DNA of 64,000 nt from Trichaptum fuscoviolaceum. Taxonomy: Eukaryota; Basidiomycota; Agaricomycetes; Hymenochaetales; Trichaptaceae. This document shows positions 12,003-24,527 of this stretch, piece after piece; within the stretch, counting starts at the first letter, position 1, and the number at the start of each line of letters is the position of its first letter. Under the pieces are notes generated by a model, which was not told where the DNA came from, searched no databases, and saw only the letters and a program-made list of their open reading frames with translations. The position numbers were made by a program, and so were the translations under genes. The DNA lies in NCBI GenBank assembly GCA_910574455.1, contig CAJSYZ010000005.1, positions 2,418,001-2,482,000 of the forward strand. The letters are read 5' to 3'.

Positions 12003-13095
12003 ATGGGCTTTTACACGGCATACTATGCTGTTGGCTTCCCAACCTTCCTCGTCGTGCTTGTCACGCTGTATCTTCTGTTCACTGGTAAGTCACTTTTGTT
12101 CTGCTGTGCTCGTCTTTTCGTACTCGTCTCTCGCGTTCGAACTGGCAGAAATCACTGAATAATGCTAATACTATGCAAAAACTACAGGATCGGGAGAGGC
12201 TTTCAATGTTGGCCGCTTCCTCGAGGAGACAAGTCCATATACATGGGCTTCAACGGGTATTGGATTGTGCATTGGGTTGAGTGTATTAGGAGCGGGCTGG
12301 TGAGTGCCTTTGCATTGTGTGGAAAGCTGATGCAGAGCCAATCACTGAAATATGTGAACTAAGGGGAATATTTATAACCGGCGCGTCCATCCTTGGTGGA
12401 GGTGTACGTGCGCCTCGCATCCGGACGAAGAATCTCATAAGGTATTTGGCTTCGTACTTATTCATTCGCAATCTTACTGAATCTCAATCACTACATCTCA
12501 GTATTATTTTCTGTGAAGTAGTCGCTATCTATGGCGTAGTACGTGGACTTCTTTCATTCCCTGTACATCTTGTGTTAATACCTAATTCCCCCCTTCCCCT
12601 AGATTATGGGCATTGTCTATTCATCGAAAATGCAATTCGTGGAGGAATCTGGGCTATATACGCGCGAGAATTACTTCACAGGTGCGCCCTTCTTAAGCAC
12701 CACACCTGACGGTCCAGTTCATGTTGTTTAAACCCTGCACTAGGCTTCGCAATCTTCTGGGGCGGCCTCACTGTCGGAATGTGCAATCTGTTGTGTGGCG
12801 TGTCCGTCGGCATCACTGGGTCAACTGCCGCTCTCGCTGACGCAGCTGATCCGAGTCTCTTCGTCAAGATCCTGATTGTCGAGGTTTTTGGTAGTATACT
12901 GGGATTATTTGGATTGATTGGTAGGTCCTTTCTTCATTTTATCCCAGTCGCTGTTGATCACTTTGCTTGCGGTCATAAATGCTGATAACATTTCCAGTGG
13001 GATTATTGGTGGTGAGCCATGCGAATGATTTCCAAGGCGTAAGTTCGGTGACAAGCGCATCACCGGTTGTGAGGATGGTGCATAACGAGTTGTAG
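12003..13095 (+). CDS. VMA16: V-type ATPase proteolipid subunit c'' (Vma16)
   Basis: A subunit of the membrane Vo rotor of the vacuolar proton ATPase. Starts at ATG 12003 ([20 protein letters not shown]) and is spread over about six small exons. Recognisable parts are [56 protein letters not shown], then [14 protein letters not shown] with the essential buried glutamate, and finally [27 protein letters not shown] and [23 protein letters not shown], the last two helices. The final exon after about 12997 reads [14 protein letters not shown] and continues to a stop at 13095; a further small intron here is possible and would change the last few residues. The identity is secure. Confidence 0.93.
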
Positions 13096-13319
13096 ATTGC
13101 CCTTATTCACTTACTTACACATGTTATGATCCACTATCGGACAATCAAATTACTGAAATGCATTGTATATACCATTCACAACTCTGGATATGTAATGCGG
13201 CAAGATCATCATTACCTAGTCCTTGTGGCCTCCATAACCCAATATGCACTCTAAATAATTACGTTCCGTCATGAGTGTCGTTTACTGCGAACAGTTAACC
13301 AGACGTTGAACAGCACTAA

Positions 13320-13600
13320 TCGCAGAAGGACAAAAGCGTTGAAATACGGACTGAAAGCCCAATCCAGCCGTTTGTAGCTGTCCAAAGTTTCAGACTGGCC
13401 CCGAACTCCACCGTGCCAGCCACTAACCAGCCGCTTGATTTGGAGTTGAAAGCATATAAAAGGATAAGAAGCGGAGTGCCCTGCCCAGTCTTCTAACCCC
13501 CACGAGCTTACACTAGCCGTTGTGTAAGGCGTTCTTTCATCCCCCACCCGCGACTTCATCATTGCGAACTTGGTACTCTCCTGCGGTCATGACACACACA
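13320..13600 (+). repeat. Dispersed repeat / promoter-like fragment, copy 1
   Basis: This stretch matches a second copy near 42.02-42.27 kb in the same orientation. A 34-base block at 13401-13434 matches 42069-42102 at 30 of 34 positions. A TATA-like box follows in both (13455 and 42125). A 17-base block at 13571-13587 matches 42251-42267 at 15 of 17 positions. The spacing between blocks is 170 and 182 bases, so the copies are colinear. A TATA box in a repeated, non-coding sequence suggests an LTR remnant or another element-borne promoter, but no terminal repeats or target-site duplication were found. Overlapping frames on either strand (13269-13562, 13520-13780, 13656-14030) are not supported as genes. 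Confidence 0.55.
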
Positions 13601-14562
13601 CCAAGGGTAGTGACCCCTTGCCTGGGACGCGTCCAGGCAGGACTCGCGCTTTGGTGTGCTTGTGACGCGGGCCTACAGCCCTCCTTCTCCCAGCTCAAAC
13701 TCGGCTCGCATACGAGCGTCGTACAGTATGTGGACGTGTGGCCCGAGAGGTGCCGCTCGGTCTCATTCCTACTCCTTTGAGCAAGCTCGGCGCCTTGGCC
13801 CGGCTCGTTGTTTCAGTTGGCAGGGCCAGTCGGTCTGGAGGAGGGGTATCCCACTGGGTTGTTTCATTCACTTGAGCTGGTTGACGAGTATCGCTTCAGC
13901 TAATGGGTTACCGTTCCTTAACACATGGTCGAGAAGCAATGGTGTCAGCCCCAGGATGCGGGCTTCCTGCAGCTGGCGTTGCATAAGTATGGAACGAGTC
14001 ACATCCTATTGGAGTTTACTGCCCGATTGACCGGTTGCTCGTAGCATCTCCGTGTAATTGAGATGCGAGGGCTGTACAGTCGTATGGTTGCTCAGCAAGA
14101 GCTGCTTCGTGCTTTTTCTTCACTTCGCTTCAAGGTGAAGAAAAGTCAAATGCCTGATTGTCCTTGATGAGATCCAGTACCATTCCTTCTAGGTAACTGA
14201 CCTCCTTTGGCTGAGCTGGGCAAAGAACCAAGACAGCTTTCATCGAGACAGGTGCGCAACTTCCTTCGCCACTCAAATCATCTAGAAACTGAAAAGGTCC
14301 ATCATGATTATGGAGCTTGAACGGACATTCCCTGCCCTCCGCTAATGCTCTTTTCAAGACAGCCACTTTCCCCAAAGCAGAGTATTTCAACAGACAAGAG
14401 ATCTGTATGGTATAGGTTGCTTATTTTCACCAAGTCAGAACGCCATCAGCACGAAAAATCATACATACTACTCACAACAATAAATCAAAATTGCAGCAAA
14501 ATCCTAGTATTGTACAGAATACAGTTATAAAGGGAGAAATGAAGTTGTCGGGCCTACTGTTC
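13601..14562. other. Spacer between repeat and Yippee gene
   Basis: No gene could be supported. On the minus strand 14390-14130 there is an open frame of 86 codons (contains GPFQFLDDLSGEG and VSYLEGMVLDLIKDN) whose composition looks coding, but it lacks an ATG at its start and no partner exon was convincing. The stretch 13600-14030 may still belong to the repeat element. Confidence 0.3.
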
Positions 14563-15244
14563 TTATTCTTCATCTATCCTCCACGCGTTGTCTTTTACAA
14601 TCTTGGCACGCTCGAGAAGATATTTACCTGAGTAAGAAACATACCATTGACGACGCCAGGGAAGAGGGAAGTTGCACTACGCACCTTCTTTGTATTTCTG
14701 CGTCACATCTGACGCCTTCACGTAGTACCATCCTAGGCGGTCGTTGCACCCAACACAAAAAACGTCTGCAACTGTATGCACGCCCGTTCTGTCATGATCG
14801 ATTCCAAAATTAAATCAAAAACAGTCAGGGTTGGGTGCTCCTTTGCAAAAGGACATACAGGAGAGTTCGATCTTCTTTCTTGCCGTGCTTGACGTTCGTT
14901 GCTGAATGCATGAGGCTGTACAAACATACGAGAAGAAGTTATGTTATGTCATCTTTCCTAGAAGAAAGTAGAGAAGGTGAGACTTGCAAGCCACGACCCT
15001 CCCGACCTGAGAAGGACTTGCTAATCAATTCGTCTTGTAGTGCCTGCAAGGCGAGGTACAGTAAGTCGTTCATTTCGCCCATAATAAAACCAGTAAAGCA
15101 GACACAAGGTGACACAAATGAGAGATTGCTAACCACAACAGCGGAGCACTGCGCACACGCAAAGTGAGGCTTATCCTCCCAGATCGCGACGACATGCGCT
15201 TTGGTGTCAGCAGTAGGACTGAGGTCTATTGCACGTGTTGTCAT
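14563..15244 (-). CDS. Yippee-type zinc-binding protein
   Basis: The Yippee fold is a small beta-tent domain with two CxxC pairs binding zinc. Reading the minus strand from ATG 15244, the first exon contains HFACAQCSA (first CxxC). After a short intron comes [27 protein letters not shown], matching the DELISKxFxGxxGRxYLF block. A later exon has [32 protein letters not shown] (second CxxC and the GWxY motif). The last reads [20 protein letters not shown] before the stop at 14563. Length and order match the family. Its molecular function in fungi is largely unknown; the domain resembles cereblon and Mis18. The true start could lie further upstream, because the 5' flank (15245-15650) has open frames on this strand. 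Confidence 0.87.
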
Positions 15245-16469
15245 GTCGAAGATGATTGCATGGCACAGAAAGATACGGCCCTACACAGTCCCCATCGGAC
15301 TCGGAGCACACAGGAAACAAGCTACCTATCGCCAGATGGTCCGTGCGCAAGATAGGAGTCCAGCGGCGAAACGGCTCAGGCGTCTTGAAGCGGTACTTCA
15401 AGGTGTGACACCGTGACAGCGCGAGCAAGATGTTCTTCGAGGTTCCTGGGGTCCAGCATGCACCGCGTCCGAATGGTAAAATTTCGTGATGACGAGGACG
15501 AAGGCGTGCGGTTTCGACGAGGCGAGGAGCGCGCGCTATCGCTAGCAGTAGGATGGGAGACATGTATCAGGCGTCGTAAAAGTACCGCCAGAGTTGCCTA
15601 TAGAAAGCCGTGCAGTGCAGCGTGGTGACCATCAATGGGACTCCTGGAGGATGGGTTCCGCGGGCGCGATGAGTAGTTCCGACGGTGGCTGAAGTGTATT
15701 AGGGTTCAAGGAATGTTCGCGAATGCCTCGAAGCCCATCTTGCCCACTGTGAGCGCCGGGCACGGCTGCGGATGTGTTGGATAAAAGGCTGAGGCCTGAG
15801 GCTCACGGCTACACATGTCGTGTCGGACGTCCGGGACGTGGTGACGATGGCGTGCTTGGCAGTGCGATAAGACGTCGAGGGCGTGTGACCGCGTGCGTGA
15901 ATGTTGTATATGATGTAGTCACCAGACTGACTCAATGTGCGATGTGGTGTGGAGAACAATGGGGGTGGCCGAGGGGGACGTGGACGTTGTCGGCGGCAGG
16001 GGGCTCGGCGAGGAAAGACCATTGTGACGGGAGAAGACGCTGGACCTGGCTTTTGAGGGTTCGCCGCACGTTGTCACCCTGCTCACGAGCGATGATGGGG
16101 GCTCAACCCTTTTCGGCGCCATGGAAATAGGAGAATAAATGATAGAATATTGTAGAGTACGAGTACAAGAGGATAATCTACGCGTTGAGCACAAAGGAAT
16201 ATCAGCCGTTGATTGCTGTGGACGATGACGACGTGACAGGCTGCGTTGGGGCCGGCGTTGGCTGCGTTGGAACCGCTAAGCCGGCGTTGTCCGGCCTTGT
16301 TTGGTCGCTGCTAACGTGTGAAGCCTGCCAGCATCGCCAGCGGCCACAACTCCGCCCTGACTCTCCTCCCCATCACCCTCCCGCTTTTGTCTCTGCCCAC
16401 CACCTTCCCCCCTCCATCGTCGTCGACGCTCACATCCCCCACACCTCTCTCGAAGACATTCTCTCAACT
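15245..16469. other. GC-rich spacer between Yippee and CHD1 genes
   Basis: About 1.2 kb separates the divergent Yippee and CHD1 starts. It is clearly richer in G+C than the rest of the window, and because of that it carries overlapping open frames on both strands (for example plus 15774-16130, minus 16022-15699, minus 16194-15919). None shows a recognisable motif. It probably contains both promoters, a long 5' UTR of CHD1 (pyrimidine-rich from about 16350) and perhaps undetected 5' exons of the Yippee gene. Confidence 0.35.
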
Positions 16470-19400
16470 ATGGCGGCGGCGCAACACAGCACCGCCTACG
16501 GCCACCACCTCTCCTCACCCCTGGGTGACCTCTCCGACGACAACATGGCCATCGACTCCGACAGCGAGTCGTCCTCTGCCTCTGCCTCCGCTGCCTCTCC
16601 CCCACGTCGCATTCCACAAATCAAGAACCATGCCCCCGTCGACTCCGACGTCGATGTTCGAGTCTCCAACGACCAGGATGCCGATGCCGATGCGGACGCG
16701 GACGGTGATGCAGACGCGGAGGCGGATCCCGACTACGCGGACGATGACGATGACAACGCACAGTCGTCGCTCGCCGTACCAGCGCACTACGGTGCTCCTG
16801 GTGGTTCAAGACTATCAAGCAAGGTGAGATTTAAACCTGAGCCTGTGACACTAGGTTTTCCTGAGCTAAATTTGGTAATGTCCCAAACTATCAACTCAAG
16901 GTTGGAAGTGTGAGTAGTCCAGTTACAGTTCGAGTTTTACAATCTTCTTAATGTCAATCATTGCTTCATTTGCAGGGATACGATGATGAGTCAGATGATG
17001 GTTCCTTTGCTGATGAAGAATACGGAAAGAAAAAGGCTGCAAAGAAGAAAAAGGTCACAAAGCCGGCCAAGTGTAAGTAGCTTTGCCTTTTGAAAATAAG
17101 CATTTTTGTCTGATACCTCTAAAGCTGTCTCACGCACACCTGCCCCTTTACCACGGCAGCCCGACACAGACACGGATTCGGATTATGGTGCTCGGTCTAA
17201 GAAGAAAAAGAAGCCTAGGATCTCTGAAGATAGCATACGCGTATCCAGTCGTGGTGTTCGGGTACCGAATTACGTAGACGACGTTGAGAACTTTGAACAG
17301 TTTGACGAAGAGGACAGTGCCTACTACGCTGCGAACCCGAACGCACAGTACGAGGAGGAGCATGAGATTGAAGGTGTGTTCTACCACACTAGAGATGAAG
17401 GACGTGAAGACGATCCCGAAGATCTCTGGCACGAGAACGTGGTATGTATTTATTTCGGCTTTACAGCGCATGTATGCCCTAACAGTAATGTTGCAGCGTT
17501 ATCACATTAAATGGAAAGGATTCTCGCATCTGCATAATACCGACGAAAACTATGAGTTCCTTAAGCGCTACAAGGGCCTGAAACGCGTCGACAACTACAT
17601 CAAGGCTTACAAACTGTATCAAGCGCGACTCGCAGACCCTAATCTGAGTCGCGAAGATGCTGAGCAGCTATTGCTCGATAAAGAACGCGAGAAGGAAGAA
17701 CTCGAGACATTCAAGACTGTCGAACGTGTCATTTCTCAACGAGAATCCCCACACGATGGCAACGTTGAGTACTTCTGCAAGTGGCAGGGTCTAACGTACG
17801 AGCACTGTACCTGGGAGAGTTACGAGGAGATTAAGCCTATCGCAAAGGAGCATATAGATGTATTCAACAAGCGCGAGAAGGACGGCAAGTTCCCCTATCG
17901 AAGTACGCACTACGCTCGCGACAAGAGACCCGATTTCGTGAAAATAACGAAGGACCCGGACTACATCGTATCTACGGGTGGCGAGCTGAAGGATTTCCAG
18001 CTCACCGGTCTCAACTGGCTTGCATACCTGTGGAGTAAAGGAGAGAATGGGATCCTCGCCGACGAGATGGGTTTAGGCAAGACCGTGCAAACAGTCTCCT
18101 TCCTTTCGTACCTCTTCCATCAGTACAACCAATATGGACCATTTCTGGTTATCGTGCCTTTATCAACCATCACCGCCTGGCAAATGCAATTCCAGGCCTG
18201 GGCGCCCGACTTGAACGTTATATGCTACATCGGAAACAGTCGCTCTCGGGAGGTGATTAGGAATTACGAAATCTACGCAGAGCCGGGAAAGAGCAAGAAA
18301 GTGAAGATGAATGTACTTCTGACAACGTATGAGCTGATTCTGCGTGATGCCGCAATGCTTGCCGATATCAAATGGCAAGCCCTTGCAGTGGACGAGGCGC
18401 ATAGATTGAAGAACGCCGAGAGCCAGCTATATGAAGCTCTGAAGACCTTCCACGCGGCGTCGAAACTCTTGATTACGGGTACTCCGCTTCAGAACAATGT
18501 GAAAGAATTGCTGGCGTTGATGCATTTCTTGATGCCGGAGAAGTGTGAGTTATCTAATAATGCAAACTTTTGAACTTTTGTGTCGATGCTCATGGGGGTA
18601 AACTCTGCTTTAGTTGCGCTTACAAACGAGTTTGACCTGAACGACGCTGACCACGAAGCGAAGATCAAGGAACTCCACAAGCAGCTGGAGGCTCTCATGT
18701 TACGTCGTCTAAAGCGAGACGTCGTCAAGAGCTTGCCTACCAAGAGCGAGTGTATCCTCCGTGTGGAAATGTCGGCATTACAGACACATTTCTACAAGAA
18801 CATTCTCACAAAGAATTTCCAAGGCTTGGTCAAGAGCTCAAACGGGAACAACAACATCAGCTTGCTAAATATTGGTAAATACAGGCGCTTCTCAGAATTT
18901 TAACTGTGACTAATGCGTATTTGTAGCCATGGAGTTGAAGAAAGCAGCGAATCATCCATTTTTGTTTGATGGTGCTGAAACGCGCTCGGACAACCGCGAG
19001 GAGACACTCAAGGGTCTCGTCATGAGCAGTGGCAAGATGGTGCTGCTCGACAAGCTGCTTGCTCGCCTCAAGCAAGATTCGCACCGCGTCCTTATTTTCA
19101 GTCAGATGGTACGCATGCTCGATATTCTGAGTGACTACATGTCGCTCCGGAATTACACGCATCAACGTCTCGATGGGACTGTGTCGTCTGAGGTCCGAAA
19201 GAAGTCGATTGCTCACTTCAATGCGCCGAACTCACCAGACTTTGCGTTTCTACTCTCCACGCGAGCTGGCGGTCTGGGTATCAATCTCGAGACTGCAGAT
19301 ACGGTCATCATCTTTGATGTGGGTTACAGTTTTACCAATTTTAAATATAAAGAGTACTAAACATGTCCTTGCATCTGATAGAGTGACTGGAACCCGCAGA

Positions 19401-21707
19401 ATGACCTCCAAGCGATGGCGAGAGCGCATCGAATCGGGCAGAAGTCTCATGTGAACGTCTATCGATTCGTGAGCAAGGATACGATGGAGGAAGATGTCCT
19501 AGAGCGTGCAAAACGGAAGATGGTGCTCGAGTATGCCAGTAAGTTTGTCGGACGGAAATGTATTTGCAAATTATCAGAAAGCTCACTCGTCTATGATTTG
19601 CATAGTCATCAACCAAATGGACACTTCTCAGGCGCATCTTAGCTCGAAACCAGGGGCTGCAACCAAAGACTCAACGAAGCCGGACAACCTGAGCAAGGAC
19701 GAACTGACTGCCGTTCTGAAGTACGGTGCACAGAAGATGTAGGTATCTCTCTAGTATCAGTACATTTGTAGGATCAGAGATGTTGACACGATTATCAATT
19801 CTAGGTTCGACAAAGACGATAGTCAGCAGAACAAAAAGCTCGATGAGATGGACCTGGATGAGATTTTAAACCGCGCCGAAGACCACGAAACAATGACTGC
19901 AGGTGGAGACGGCGGGGCTTCACTCGGTGGGGAGGGCTTCCTTGCACAATTCGCGGCCGTGAGCGACGTGAAGAACGATATGAGCTGGGAAGATATCATT
20001 CCTTTGGAAGATCGGATGAAATTTGAGAAAGAAGAGGAGGACCGGAAGATGGTGGAGCTGGCTGAGCAGTCAAGAGAGCGCAAACGCGGCCATGCGCCGG
20101 TTTCGTATGAAGGCATGGACGTGGACCAACCTCCTGTGCCTGCACCTAAGAAGCTGAAAGTTTCGGGCGCGGTCCGGAAGACTGCGAGCCAGAAGGCGCT
20201 GGAGCTCAAGGAGCGTGATATTCGTGTCCTTGTACGGAGTCTTCAGCGTTGGGGCGACATTCGCCAACGCTACGATGTTATCGTGAGACACTGTTCTTTG
20301 CTATATTCTATCTTGTGTAAACTAATTCCATCTTGTTTAGGTAACTGAGTCCAAGCTTCAAGATAAGAACAAGGGTATGATACTCGCAGTGGCCGACGAA
20401 ATCATCGATCTTTGCGAACAGGAGGTCGAACGAAATAATATGGAGAAGCGTGCTCGCATAGCAGCTGGTGAGACGCTCACTAATGCGCAGAAGAGTAAGG
20501 CAGTTCTGGTAACATTCCGCGGAGTCGGCAACATCAATGCTGAGACCGTTCTCTCGCGTCACCATGACCTCCGTATCCTCTACGAGTATCTCGTCAATCA
20601 CCCTGATCCTTACCAATGGGAACTGCCCATTGAGAACATCCGGCCTACGTTGAACTGGTCTGGTCGGTGGGGCCCCAAGGACGATGCTATGCTACTCGTT
20701 GGCGCATACCTGTATGGCTTCGGAAACTGGGAAGTCATTCAGAAGGATCCGAAGCTCGGGCTCGATGGGAAATTCTTCTTAGAGGAAGGCAAGAAGGGGG
20801 AAGATGCGTCGACAAAGCCGATTCCGAACGCGATCCATCTTGTGCGCAGGGGTGATTTCTTACTCAACCTCCTTCACGAATACAACGAGAAGATTATGTC
20901 TTATGAGACGGGTAATGCACGGGGCAGATCGCAGGTGAAGTCTTCTATGAGCCCGCCACCAGTCCATCAAACAAATGGCGTTAAGCGGAGAGCAGAAAGC
21001 GAAGCGGTATCCGCCGTCGATGATAGCTCTGCGGCGAAGAAAAGGAAACGGAGACCAACGCCGACTTTTACGGACTCTGAATCTTCTGACGAATGGTGAG
21101 TCTTTGAAGCGACTTCTATGATACCAAATTCGCTTACTGGATGGCTTCACCCAGTCCTTCAATGGATGAGGCTGCGACGAAGGAAGAGCTAAGGCCGGTC
21201 AAGAAGCAACTGGTGAGCTTCTGGGAGACTAAATCATACCAAGGCTATCTTCTGATTTCTTTGGCATTGCATTGCAGAAACAACTCAAGTTGTCAGGAGG
21301 CGACATGCCCCGTGACGACAAAGTTGCAATCCTTAAGGACTCTTTGGCTGCGATCGGCCGGCGTATTGATTTGGTGCTGGAGAACAAACGATCAGCGGGC
21401 GAAGATGTTGAGAGATGGAGACGGCATCTATGGACGTATGTCTTTTTTTATTGTCTGTTTCCATCAGCAACTCACCGCTTTCATCCTAATTAGATTCGTT
21501 ACTCTCTTCTGGCCCAAACAAGTCAAGGCGGGCAAACTTGAAGAGATCCACGCTAAAATGGTCATGAAGGAAGGCGCACCTCGAGCAGGCTCGAGCTCTA
21601 TCAAGCAGCCACGACCTAGCGGAAGCATCAAAAGCAATGGAGGCCTACCAACTCCTGCTCCATCGTCATCACATCGGCTGAATGGTGGAAGCAAACCCCA
21701 TCGGTAA
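16470..21707 (+). CDS. CHD1: CHD1-type chromatin remodelling ATPase
   Basis: CHD1 spaces nucleosomes during transcription and is linked to elongation and to H2B ubiquitylation. The start ATG at 16470 opens an acidic N-terminus with an Asp-Ala repeat (near 16678-16730). Two chromodomains follow: one ends with [19 protein letters not shown], the second has [18 protein letters not shown]. The SNF2 ATPase core has [11 protein letters not shown] (Walker A), [19 protein letters not shown] (motif II) and [10 protein letters not shown]. After an intron the helicase C lobe shows [45 protein letters not shown] and ARAHRIGQ. The SANT-SLIDE-like DNA-binding part follows ([37 protein letters not shown]). 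The C-terminal CHD1-specific helical domain reads [20 protein letters not shown]. About 14 exons are visible and no key motif is missing. Confidence 0.97.
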
Positions 21708-22197
21708 TCCCTTCAATAGAGCTACTAATACGTACTTGTTTTCCATGATACCTCTTTTTATTGCTTTCCTCGTTTCGTCGGCTTCTCTCGTATTCACTTC
21801 TCATATCTTTGTGACACATACATACAATCTCGACTCTATTTCCCTCGTCCTATGCACTCCCATTTCTCCATTGTTTTCGTTAGCTGTTGCTTTTCATTTT
21901 GATTTTTAACTTTACTGGTACTTGACTCGAATTATACTTGTAAACTTGTAGATTAACCTCACTATCAATTACATCGATTAACATTCGTTTCGTAGTCCAA
22001 ATGCAAACCATATCAAGGAAAAGAGCTGCGAATCGTAAGGAGTGGACGTGAACATTGAATTCCATACAGTTATGTAATAATAATGACAGATGTGTCGTGA
22101 GCGTATGCTGAGTGATGATAAATGAACAAAAGCGAAGGACTGTTAGTACAAGGGAGCAGAAAAGAGATACAAGCGCAGAAGGACAACAAGATTAGTG
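21708..22197. other. Convergent 3' intergenic region
   Basis: These 490 bases lie between the CHD1 stop and the stop of the minus-strand membrane protein. The sequence is T-rich then A-rich, as expected for two 3' UTRs facing each other. No gene was seen. Confidence 0.4.
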
Positions 22198-24199
22198 CTA
22201 TAACTCGGACGAAGCATGTACTTTCCTACGAGTCCTTCTTCGCGAAAGCGCGGCTTTCGATACTTTGTCCGCAACTCGGCTCGCGTCCGGCGCGTCCGTA
22301 AGTTGTAACACGGCAGCGCTCAGGCTTGATACAATCTCAATATGTCCCTGCCGCTGACTTTCCTTCGACATCAAGCCAGGTCGAGCACCCCAGCCAACCC
22401 AGCCATACGTACGAGCGGCTGCTACATGATCATCGACGTACACTCGTTGCCGGTTTGCACCCGTCGGGTCGCTGACAACTGTCTTGTCGACAATCGCATC
22501 TGCCAATGAGGTGTGTACGTCATACGTCCCTTCAAACTTCGAGTCAACGTAGATGTGCGCCGGTTCCAGATTGTTATTCGCTCTGACAAATAGCGCTGAC
22601 TCTACGGCTGAAGGATCGTGATGGAAGGAACCCATGAGAGAGCCGCCAAACGTCTTCAGGGATGTCATGAAGGTCGGAGGGTTGCAATCAAGAGAATAGG
22701 TGTCCGACGCATTCGTAGCATTCGGCGGGGTGTTCAGAGTGACATTCACAGTAATGTCGCTAACAATTCGAAGGAGAGGTGCGTTAGATCGGAAGCATGA
22801 AAGAAAAAACGGTGACATTTTGCCGTGCTTACCTATTACCAGTCTCGATATCCATATGCGTGGGAAGGGAGAAGCCTCCGGGATTGTAAAGAGAGATGTT
22901 CGCGACGATCGGACTGTAAGCGGGATCAGTAGAGGACCAACAAGGCTAAGTTAGGACCAAATCACGCACGAGAGGACGGTCTCCAGGAATATTTTCGCGG
23001 TGGCGTTGAAATTGCCACTGATGGGCGCCGCAGATGTGCTGACGAAGACAGATGTTGCATGGACAGACTACAGCGGGAAGATCAGAGATATAACACGCTA
23101 AAGTCAGAGATCACGTACGTCAACTTCGATGTGTCCTAGTGACCCTTGTACTGTGAACGAATCTAGGCCAGGGTACAGATCCAGTGATTGAAAAGATTGG
23201 TTGAAGGAAGGGAGATATGTTGCGAGAGCTGTAAGGTTATGTTTTCCTGCAGGACGAGGGAGCTTAAGATCAACATCGAAATAGTAGTCGTATTCTAAGC
23301 TTCCGTCCGGAGCCTATGATGTAAAACATGAGATTGTTGGCAGAGCTATAGAGGCAGAAATACGCACATAGATAGCCAAGCCCCATCCGTCTGCCGCTCG
23401 CATGAGACAAACACTGGCCATTTTCAGAGGCTCTTTACCAATGTCTTTCATTTTCACAGACACCACCGCATCATTTTCCGTCATATTCGACGACACACTT
23501 ACTAAAAGACTACCCGTCACAGGCGTCTGAAGCTCGTCATCTGTGTCGGAGAAGTTCGATCGGAGATAGATGGACTCGTTTGCGGGTAATGAGTATTGTA
23601 GGCTGTGGGGTGATGATAGCATGAGTGTAAAAGAGGAAACATTCCATAAGATCATTACGCACGAGTAAAAGGAATTGTGAGGGTCGTTAGAAGCAAGATG
23701 TGTCCAGTTGTTACACTGGATGGCTTGTCCGTATAAAGGTGGAAGGTCAGAGATGTCGAATGGCGGGTGTGAACCTGGTCTGGGAGGCACTCCTTGCATG
23801 TACGCCTCTTGATACTGTTTATTCTGTCTTGCATCTCTTCGCAGCTAGAGCAGCAAGTGATTTTAGTAGATTGTAACGATTGTGAAAGAAATGAAAACGT
23901 ACTAAAACAATCAAAGGAATGGCAATCGTCACACTTAACACCAAATATACCAATAAAGCATATAGTAAAATCCGTGTACATTTTCTTCGCCTGTCGGTCT
24001 TCTTGATAGATGTATCGTTCTGTCTTTCCGCCTGTGCTTGTGATGTAGCATAATCCGGTAGTCTTGGGCTCGGAGGGACAGCGAGCGGCAAAGGCAGTGT
24101 AACCTCGATGTGCCGTCGCGACGGGCCTTCCGATATGTCGCCAGCCTTCTTTCGGTCCTGCTGCTGCTGCTCAGCGTCGACGACTTCCAAGAGAATCAT
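22198..24199 (-). CDS. Uncharacterised type II membrane protein with large extracytoplasmic domain
   Basis: Starts at ATG 24199 with a cytosolic tail of about 75 residues rich in Pro and Gln. A basic stop-transfer segment and one hydrophobic span follow (RRKCTRILLYALLVYLVLSVTIAIPLIVL), so a single-pass N-in topology is likely. The rest (from about 23870 to 22198, several exons) is polar, with many N-x-S/T sites (for example NWTH, NSF, NESIY, NFSD, NMTE, NVTLN, NATNAS) and beta-rich spacing, fitting a glycosylated lumenal or cell-surface domain. It ends RRTRRKVHASSEL. The layout resembles hypothetical proteins common in agaricomycetes; no enzyme motif was recognised. Intron edges between 22.8 and 23.3 kb are uncertain. 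Confidence 0.65.
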
Positions 24200-24527
24200 G
24201 CTGCCGCAGCGCTCCGGAAAGCGAAAGACAAGGAGGCGTAAGAGGACAAAATCGTGGACGTGGGTGAGGAGGGGGAATGAGAATGAGAGACAGTAATGGT
24301 GCCTTCCACTGTAGTGACGGATATGGTTTCAATGCAGTTACTAAGCGCCACTGGAAAACTTCCAAATATGCTCGATTCCAGTGTCATTTGTCAGTGAACA
24401 AATTTCCCACATTACCATTTGAACTTGAAGTTCAAGTTGAATCGTGCCAAGTAATTGGCCCGAGCTTCTCACTGACATTCATTTTTGATTTCGGATACCG
24501 CCTTAGAACTCCCATTCGCATTCTATC
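24200..24527. promoter_or_regulatory. Divergent promoter region, membrane protein / SNAPC3-like gene
   Basis: These 328 bases separate two divergent start codons (24199 minus, 24528 plus). No individual element was identified. Confidence 0.4.

Noticed and set aside
13656..14030. Plus-strand 124-codon frame after repeat copy 1
   Set aside because: It lies in or next to a repeated G+C-rich element, has no recognisable motif, and overlaps another frame on the same strand.
16185..16469. Extension of the CHD1 frame upstream of ATG 16470
   Set aside because: The frame is open but begins from a non-ATG codon and reads as pyrimidine-rich leader; the ATG at 16470 gives the expected acidic start.
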